In this document: positions 57,508 through 64,000 of the stretch, one piece after another | How positions within the stretch are numbered: the first letter of the stretch is position 1 | Layout: each line of letters opens with the position of its first letter | Translations under genes and position numbers: made by a program | Notes under the pieces: model-generated | What the model was told of the DNA's origin: nothing | The model's input: only the letters and a program-made list of their open reading frames with translations | Database searches by the model: none | Source: Epiperipatus broadwayi | Lineage: Eukaryota > Onychophora > Udeonychophora > Euonychophora > Peripatidae | Assembly (NCBI GenBank): GCA_028023455.1 | Contig: JAQFVV010012512.1 | Coordinates: forward strand, 2,761,935 to 2,825,934 | Direction of reading: 5' to 3' | DNA: 64,000 bases

Positions 57508-59366
57508 TGTAACGCTACTGATAGCACTCATTAAAATTGTTTTTACAATTATAAAAAAATAAAAATTCCTCATAAAACAACAAAGTTCTGAAGTTGATTA
57601 ATAAATAATAAAATCACTAAGTTATCTGTAAATAATTGAATTAAAGCATCTCATAAAAAAGAGAAAATCTAAAAGTGTTTAAAAAGTTATTCATACAAAC
57701 ATCATTTATTAATTAGAAGGGGATAAAAAATATAACTTAGACAAGCTAAAAGTAGTTGATTTTTAAATAATTAAACATATATCTTTTCACTTAAGTTAAA
57801 GAAGAAAAAGGAAATATTAAAAACTAAAGCTCTTTTTTTTCATAAAATAAATAAGATTAGTTTATAACGAGTTGATTTTAAAAATAAAAAAGTATAGTAA
57901 AGTGTGTGCATGTTGATAAAATATACATGTGAATAAATGATGAGTAATAAATATGTGCATGTTAAAAATATTAAAAAGAAAAACAAATGAAAGTATGTAA
58001 TTGGAATATCTCTCAAAGATTTAAATACATTCATTAGCTTTATAAAAACAGAATTTGCAATGGCTACTAATAAAAAAAATCCACAAAACAATATTTTACC
58101 AATGGCTACCAACTGAAAACAGGATTAAAATCTTATCAAAAGAATGTAATAAAAACAGTGGACCAATTCCAACAACAGAATAGCTTGCAGATATAAAAAC
58201 TAATGAAAAAAGTGACAACTGGTCATCATATAAATAAAGTCAATCAGTTTAGTTCAGTTCAGTCTATCAGTTCTTCAATCAGTTCAGTCAATAAATCAGT
58301 GTTTACCAGGACTATGCAGTGCTAACAATCATTGGAATCATATGGCCTTGTCCCAGCCTGAGTCCGATGGGACCAGCAGCCTGTCCAGTAAAAGTGATGC
58401 CTGCATAAAACTTAAAAACTTCCAAGAATATCTAACTCTCTTAAAAAATAGTGCCATAAAAATATGTAACCATAGGAATCTCCACAAAACCTCAAATTTA
58501 ACTGGTTGAGAAAAATATCACATGAAGCAGCAAACAGAAGTATTTAACATCCAAAATCCTATAGATAATGAATAACTTTTCTTATTTCATTTCTGATAAT
58601 AATGTAGCCATTGCTAACCTTGAAGCCTCCCAGAGTCAGTTAATAAATGAATTCTATCACCATATAAAATGAACTATTAATATACAGGTTTGGAATGCTT
58701 ATAATTACTTTAATGCTGAATTATATTGTTATTGTATATCTTATTATAATATGTGTGTGCCTGAAATTATTATAAATCCTTGTTTATATTTAATTGAAAA
58801 ATTTAGAAGTAATTTAAAAGTTATAATAATAAGTACTTTTTAAAAATAAATTATCTTTAAGCTTAATGTTTGTCGATCAATTCTTTTACCACTAATTGAA
58901 AGAGTAATGCCTTATATTCCTTTGGATTGAGCAAGTTGGGATATATTAGGCACTGAATTAGTTTGCCAATCATTCAAAGTGCATTATTTATCTTTGGGTA
59001 ACTGATTGGCACCCAGGGTTTACTCCAAAACAAAAAAGTGCTTTAAATGACAGGTGTTGAATTCTGCAGGTGAAAAGATCTGTGTCCTTCAAACATGGTC
59101 ACAGTTATAAATTTTTATCAATAGCTCTGGCTTGGTCACAGGTGTCCTCTGGGAATTGTTCTTCTCTGCCTAAGTGAACTTTGGGGTGCAATATTTAAAT
59201 TGCCTTAGTGTAGATCAAATATATTAAGAATAAATAATTGTGTCATATTTTTTGTACAAAATAAATCTTGTAATTTTTCTAATGTTATTTTATTAAAGGG
59301 TCAAAAATGATATACATTTTGTTTACTCCCGCAAGTGATTTATAGTAAAACACCCCACCTGGTTCA
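57508..59366 (+). repeat. 3' LTR (1,859 bp)
   Basis: Direct repeat of 53295-55247, without the 73-bp internal duplication. It ends GGTTCA and passes straight into (AT)n. Confidence 0.88.
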
Positions 59367-59430
59367 ATATATATATATATAATAAATTACGTTTGATATC
59401 TATATTCGTTCCACAATATATGTAATATAG

Positions 59431-60129
59431 AAATCAATATATATATATACCAAAATACAGTAAAATTTAGATAAATTATATTATTTTTAGAAGTACTTTT
59501 GACTATACATTTTGTAATCTTTATCAACTACATAACATTGAATAATCAAAACAAGACAACCTTAAACAATAACCATAGTTCAATTCATATTTCCCACAAA
59601 TCTGTTATCTTAACTTTTGATGACTTGTGATTCATTAACATTTGACAATTTCTTGAAATCAACATAGCCTCTTTTATTTTATGTTTATTATGACAACAAT
59701 CAATTTGAATAATTTTCATATTTTTATAATCAAATTTAAATCCATATTGACAAGATTTGATCATAATAAATCTTGTCAATATGATTTTAATTTGATTATA
59801 AAAATATGAAAATAATATGGTTTTAAATTTTAGTATAAAAATATGAAAATTATTCAAATTGAACATTGTCATAATAAATATAAAATAAAAAAGGCTATGT
59901 TGATTTCAAGAAATTGTCAAATGTTAATGAATCGTCAGTCATCAAATGTTAAGATAACACAGAATTGTGGGAAATCTGAATTGAACTATGGATATTGTTA
60001 AAATTTGTCTTGTTTTGATTATTCAATGTTATATAGTTGATAAAGACTACAAAATGTATAAGTGAAAGTACATCTAAAAATAATATAATTTATGTAAATT
60101 TTACTGTATTTTGATATATATATATTGAT
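59431..60129. repeat. Foldback (about 700 bp)
   Basis: Arms of about 325 and 360 bp pair around 59763; matching landmarks include ATATATACCAAAATACAGTAAAATTTA at the left edge (given here only by its first 15 bases' counterpart TTTACTGTATTTTGATAT on the right), GAATAATCAAAACAAGACAA and TTCTTGAAATCAACATAGCC. The right arm has an extra piece of about 35 bp near 59805-59845 that duplicates its neighbour. Outer ends are (TA)n. No coding capacity beyond noise; the ORF at 59585-59872 is an artefact of the arm. Confidence 0.88.
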
Positions 60130-61547
60130 TTGTAAATACACACATATATATATTGTAAGAGATGGAAAATCCACTCTTTCATTTTGAATTGCCATTATAG
60201 TTTAAAAAAATCTCTTTGATTTAGTTTTTACTTAAGGATTTGTAAATAGGTTGTTATTGTTATTAATTGTTTTATTGTTATTTAGTTCATGTTTATTTAT
60301 TTATTGTGATATATGCTTTGTTTTATGACGATGAAATTTTAATAGCAATGAATATATATAAATTTGTGTGTGTATAAAAGAATAATTATCGACAGTAGTA
60401 TTTAAATTGCTAATTATAATTAGATTGTACTTTTATTTTTATTTTATTTTTTTTCAAAATTATAAAAGATGTAGTAATAGTATTCTGGTTGTTTATTTAT
60501 TTCTTTATTTTATAGATCTAAAAATAAATGTTTCAATGTAATATTTTTGTTGACATTATTTTGTTTTGTTATTTAAAAAAAAAAATTTAAATCAACAATC
60601 AAATGTGTTGAAGATTTTTCAATCTGCACATGAATTACAACAATAGACCAAAAGATTACTATGGAAACTCAGGACATAATAACCATTAGGATTAAGTAAT
60701 AAAACAAAGGAAGAAAGAAGTCAGAGCTTTATTATGTCTATTCTCAAATTCTTCTTGTAGATCTCACTATAATAATTCCTGGATCAAGATTGAACATTAA
60801 ACATGATCTGCAAATTACAATCTTTATTATTCGAGACAATTTCTGCCTCTCCTTTGCCTAGCTTATTTCACCATTGGAATCTAGTAAAATATGGAGCCTG
60901 AAATTAAACCTGCATTCATAAATAGATTTCAGAAAATAGCTACTTATATATTTTGTTTTAACTTCAATTTTCCTTAATGATCTGAAGTAATATTTAAATT
61001 TAGTTACTTTTATAATTGAATATCAAAAAAATGATTGAAATCAATTGTTCTAACAACAAGAAAAAAATCTATCAATTCATTAATAATATATATACATATT
61101 TTAAAGTCACTTCGGGCTACTCTGGGATGAATAAAATAAAAGAAACACCTAAAATAATTTGTTGATTGGAAAATGAAGAGACATTAAAAGAAATTAAATA
61201 GTAATTAGAATTTGTCTTTTTATTTTATTTTATACTTCTATTATTTTTTTTGTTTATAATATATTAAAACATATTTTTATAAAAGTGTATACAATTGTGT
61301 TATTTGAAAACTAACCTATAAGTTTCTTTTTGAATGTCAAAAGTCTTAATAATAATGAAAGTCAATTTTTAATATATATATATTTGTTTATTTATTTTAA
61401 AGACATTTTACATCTTAAATTGCGCGAATATGTTCTTATATGCCAAAGTAAAATTAGTGATTGTAATAATATATATATACAAACTAACTAAAGGAAAAAT
61501 AAAAACATAATAAAAACACAGAATTTCTTCTATAAAAAAACTTTTAT

Positions 61548-61575
61548 ATTTCAACCAGCAGACTGGTTTTCGTCA
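61548..61575 (-). ncRNA. Hammerhead-like hairpin fragment
   Basis: Minus strand: TGACGA, A, AACCAG-TCTG-CTGGTT, GAAAT. This has the order of CUGANGA (its first C is here A), a perfect six-pair stem II after one bulged A, and GAAA. No convincing stem I or cleavage triplet. The arrangement repeats the bulged-A pattern of the folds at 39139 and 18290. Confidence 0.35.
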
Positions 61576-62044
61576 TATATATATATAGTATTTGATTCGT
61601 GTTTACATACATATATACATTTAATAATAAATGCCATCTATCAATTTAGATTGGAAAGCAATAAATTACACTTAATTGCATACACTTAATTGCATAGGGG
61701 TTGTATATAAAATTCTGAATCGTATTTACAAATTACATCATTATTTAATAGTTATTTTAATTCTTCAATTTTTTTAAATTGTATTAATACTAGATGTATT
61801 TTAAAAGAATTGTATTAATTTCTAGTATTAAATATGGAAGCGATATACATTAATATCCCCACATTTGTATTTGAAAGTTGTCTTGATATATATATATATA
61901 TGTTGTGCTTATACATAAGGGCTCAGATGAGATAATATTTTTTTTATATATTGTGCTAGGTTCAATAAACCCTAAGTTAATAAAGTTATAGAATAAATGT
62001 TGAACTTTCCAGGTTAGGATAAGCCTTATATTAAGAAGAAAACT

Positions 62045-62140
62045 TAAGTAGTTGATGCCAGAATTTATTAAAAATCCCAGGTAGTTGATGTAGCTAATGA
62101 ATAAGGAGCCCAAGTAATTGATGTTCTTCATAAAAGATGT
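62045..62140. repeat. 33-bp minisatellite, about 3 units
   Basis: Units share AGTAGTTGATG near their start and AA..CCC near their end, in register at 33 bp. This gives the repeated INYLG-type peptide on the minus strand. Confidence 0.7.
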
Positions 62141-62437
62141 GGTTTAAAATAAAGTGAATAAATCCTTATAGCATAATGGGAAGAAGCTCTTGATTTCATC
62201 TTCTATATCATTTTGTTTGTTGATCCAATTTTAAAGAAATACATATATAATCTAAATGATTTATTTAACAAGATATCTCCAGTTTATTTATTTGTCTATT
62301 GATTTAATTTCATAACAGCTTTATACAATTCCTATGTAAGATACAAACTGCAAGTTATGGATATTATTGGTAAATCTTGTATTTGATTTATATTTAAAAA
62401 AATTGAGCATTTGAAAAACAAAACTTTTTTGTTTTCC

Positions 62438-62440
<3 letters not shown>

Positions 62441-62498
<58 letters not shown>
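62441..62498. repeat. (TA)n microsatellite, about 57 bp
   Basis: Almost pure TA. Confidence 0.96.
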
Positions 62499-62500
<2 letters not shown>

Positions 62501-62605
62501 AACCTCAACTTTCTCAGCGCAATCTTTCACTTATTTAACCTCAATAAACTCTCATTTATTTCAAGTAGCTAGTCAATTGAATTTTATACTAACTTTAGGA
62601 TCAAA

Positions 62606-62640
62606 TATACCAGGGGCGCCAAATTGCAGCTATAAATTGT
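62606..62640 (-). promoter_or_regulatory. Possible primer-binding site next to an LTR edge
   Basis: On the minus strand a GGGCATTACA edge is followed after 14 bases by TTTGGCGCCCCTGG. A TGGCGCC block close to a TTACA end is the usual look of an LTR end plus tRNA primer site. Seen from the plus strand the edge begins TGTAATGC, as the LTR at 53295 does. No second LTR was found, so it may be a solo or truncated element. Confidence 0.3.
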
Positions 62641-63559
62641 AATGCCCACCAGAGATCATCATCATTAGCCATATTTAGGACTATAGAAGATACTGGAGAA
62701 AGTAATTAAATTGTCTCTCAAAAAAAAAAATAATAACAATAATATTGATAAAACCATTCAATCTATGTGGTCTTAATTTCAAACCTAGCATTAGTCATGC
62801 AAATATTTCATGATAAATTTATTATAAAATTCATAATAATGAGACAACTTTCTTCCACAACTTTATTATAAATATCTGATCTCGAGTGGTAACTACAGAA
62901 AATACTATATACAGTTCTCATTTATATCTGACTGGAAATAAATCAGTAATTAATGCAGAGAACTCATAATCTATGTTCATAATATAAAATTATTATTTAA
63001 TTTAATACTAGATAAAAATTATCACAAATAAATCCTCCCCATTTAATTCCATTACTTTATTTTTCGTTCTCAGCATCTATCACTTTCAATAGCTACAATT
63101 ATATAACACGGAATGTCTGTGTTATGTTCTCTAATCTGAGAATCCCTAATCTTATTTCTCTAACACACATATATCTTTCGATCAACTATCAATTCATGAT
63201 CCCTATTTTTATAATAGTATAATAATTTTATTATAATATGCTACTTGACTTCCAAACTAGCTCTTAGATTAATAATTGAACTGCTCTTTCTCAAGGTCTA
63301 GATCTGTCAAGAGGTGCCCATATAAGCGATTACATTGTAATGGATATGATCCCAAATATGCTAAGTTGAATTTTGATACGAATTTACTATTGGGAATCAC
63401 TCTAAACACCGAGAGCAGGAAAGGGATTTTATGTCTGCTCCCAATATTCACAACATTACAATGAATCAAAAGATTAAATTTATTAAACTTAACTTAACTA
63501 TTCCCTGTCATTTTTATTCTATTATTTCTAATCTATTGACCAAATTTTAATTAATAATT
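62641..63559. other. No gene recognised
   Basis: If the preceding site is real, this would be LTR sequence upstream of it. Two overlapping ORFs on opposite strands at 63269-63469 have no motif and cannot both be real. Confidence 0.25.
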
Positions 63560-63925
63560 TTAAACCTATCATATTTTGCTAAAGTAAACTATGGAAGTAA
63601 ACCATGGACATCAATCAGATAAATCAATCAAAATTTACTTATGAAAGTAAAGTACGGAAATAAATCATAAAATCAGATTATGCAAATTAATTATGAAAAT
63701 AAATTATGTGAAAATGAAGTTTATAAAAGTGACTTATATAAAATGATTTATGTTAATCGAATATAGAAATAATCAAGATAAAATCAATACTGTAATTCAA
63801 TCATGGAAATAAATTATCAATATAAAATTAACTATGTGAATCGAGTATGGAAACAATATAATAATGACTACTGCAAATCGATCTTGGAAATAAATTATCA
63901 ATATAAAAATGAATAATTAGATTTA
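63560..63925 (+). repeat. Degenerate minisatellite
   Basis: Variants of a block with ATGGAAATAAATTATCAATATAAAA and AACTATGTGAATCGA-like parts recur about every 35 or 70 bp. The best pair is at 63803-63838 and 63873-63908. Confidence 0.55.
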
Positions 63926-64000
63926 AATATGAACTAATATTACTTTAAATATAGGTGCTGGATATAGATTCTGGAGATATTTGAAACATCAAAACACAAG

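Larger units (their letters stand above)
53295..59366 (+). mobile_element. LTR retrotransposon, non-autonomous, with 1.9-kb LTRs
   Basis: Two direct repeats (53295-55247 and 57508-59366) start with TGTAAYGCTACT and end with GTTCA. They enclose 2,260 bp. Immediately before the second repeat is a purine-rich tract AGAGGGCAGTGGAA, as expected for the plus-strand primer of a 3' LTR. The element sits in a (TA)n tract, which hides the target duplication. The interior has no protease, RT, RNase H or integrase, only a coiled-coil ORF and a second broken ORF, so it would depend on enzymes from elsewhere. LTRs nearly as long as the interior are unusual. A primer-binding site after the 5' LTR is not obvious to me. 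Confidence 0.85.
60130..62637. other. A+T-rich DNA, no gene recognised
   Basis: Contains a hammerhead-like hairpin at 61548-61575, a minisatellite at 62045-62140 and (TA)n at 62441-62498. The minus-strand ORF at 61850-62131 is mostly the minisatellite in translation. Confidence 0.35.

Overview
This is a very A+T-rich eukaryotic window. It has no prokaryotic gene organisation, no long uninterrupted ORF, abundant (TA)n and (TG)n microsatellites, a plausible 3' splice site, and several classes of retroelement and DNA transposon. The mix (Penelope-like elements with GIY-YIG ends, hammerhead-bearing repeats, a non-LTR retrotransposon with a C-terminal CCHC, Ty3/gypsy remnants, a pogo-like MITE) fits an invertebrate animal genome. 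I cannot place it to phylum from sequence alone. Nearly everything recognisable is mobile-element debris; only one short stretch looks like an exon of a host gene.

Layout. 1-2655 is one copy of a long dispersed repeat whose second copy lies at 36859-40394; both carry two foldbacks with hammerhead-like cores. 4745-4920 is a foldback between (TA)n tracts, followed at 5055-5197 by a candidate cysteine-rich exon. 6332-7249 and 37606-38386 are two copies of a non-autonomous DNA transposon with 8-bp target duplications; the second interrupts the second copy of the long repeat, so the first copy preserves the empty site. 7780-12670 holds two copies of another dispersed repeat, one split by a 1.67-kb foldback with a 12-bp direct repeat at its edges. 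12900-15600 (minus strand) holds a gag-like coiled-coil pseudogene and a Penelope-like fragment. 17420-18480 is a tandem-plus-inverted array of a 450-bp unit, each unit carrying a hammerhead-ribozyme fold; a related complete fold lies at 19260-19303.

19.6-27.8 kb is mostly featureless A+T-rich DNA. 27822-34575 is a head-to-tail array of four dead LINE units (about 2.0 kb each where complete), one split by a pogo-like element; a fifth, older fragment is at 42756-43256. 45580-45860 (minus) is a Ty3/gypsy remnant. 51646-52806 is a head-to-head pair of Penelope-like 3' ends with a GIY-YIG endonuclease. 53295-59366 is an LTR retrotransposon with unusually long LTRs (about 1.9 kb) around a 2.3-kb interior that keeps only a broken coiled-coil ORF and a second broken ORF. 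59431-60129 is another foldback. The rest to 64 kb is A+T-rich with microsatellites and degenerate minisatellites.

The most interesting material is the set of hammerhead-like folds: at least seven reasonable and two decayed ones, nearly all inside foldbacks or tandem repeats. The best group (17.4-19.3 kb) resembles the retrozyme / Penelope-terminal-repeat arrangement, in which a repeated unit is released as a unit-length RNA by self-cleavage.
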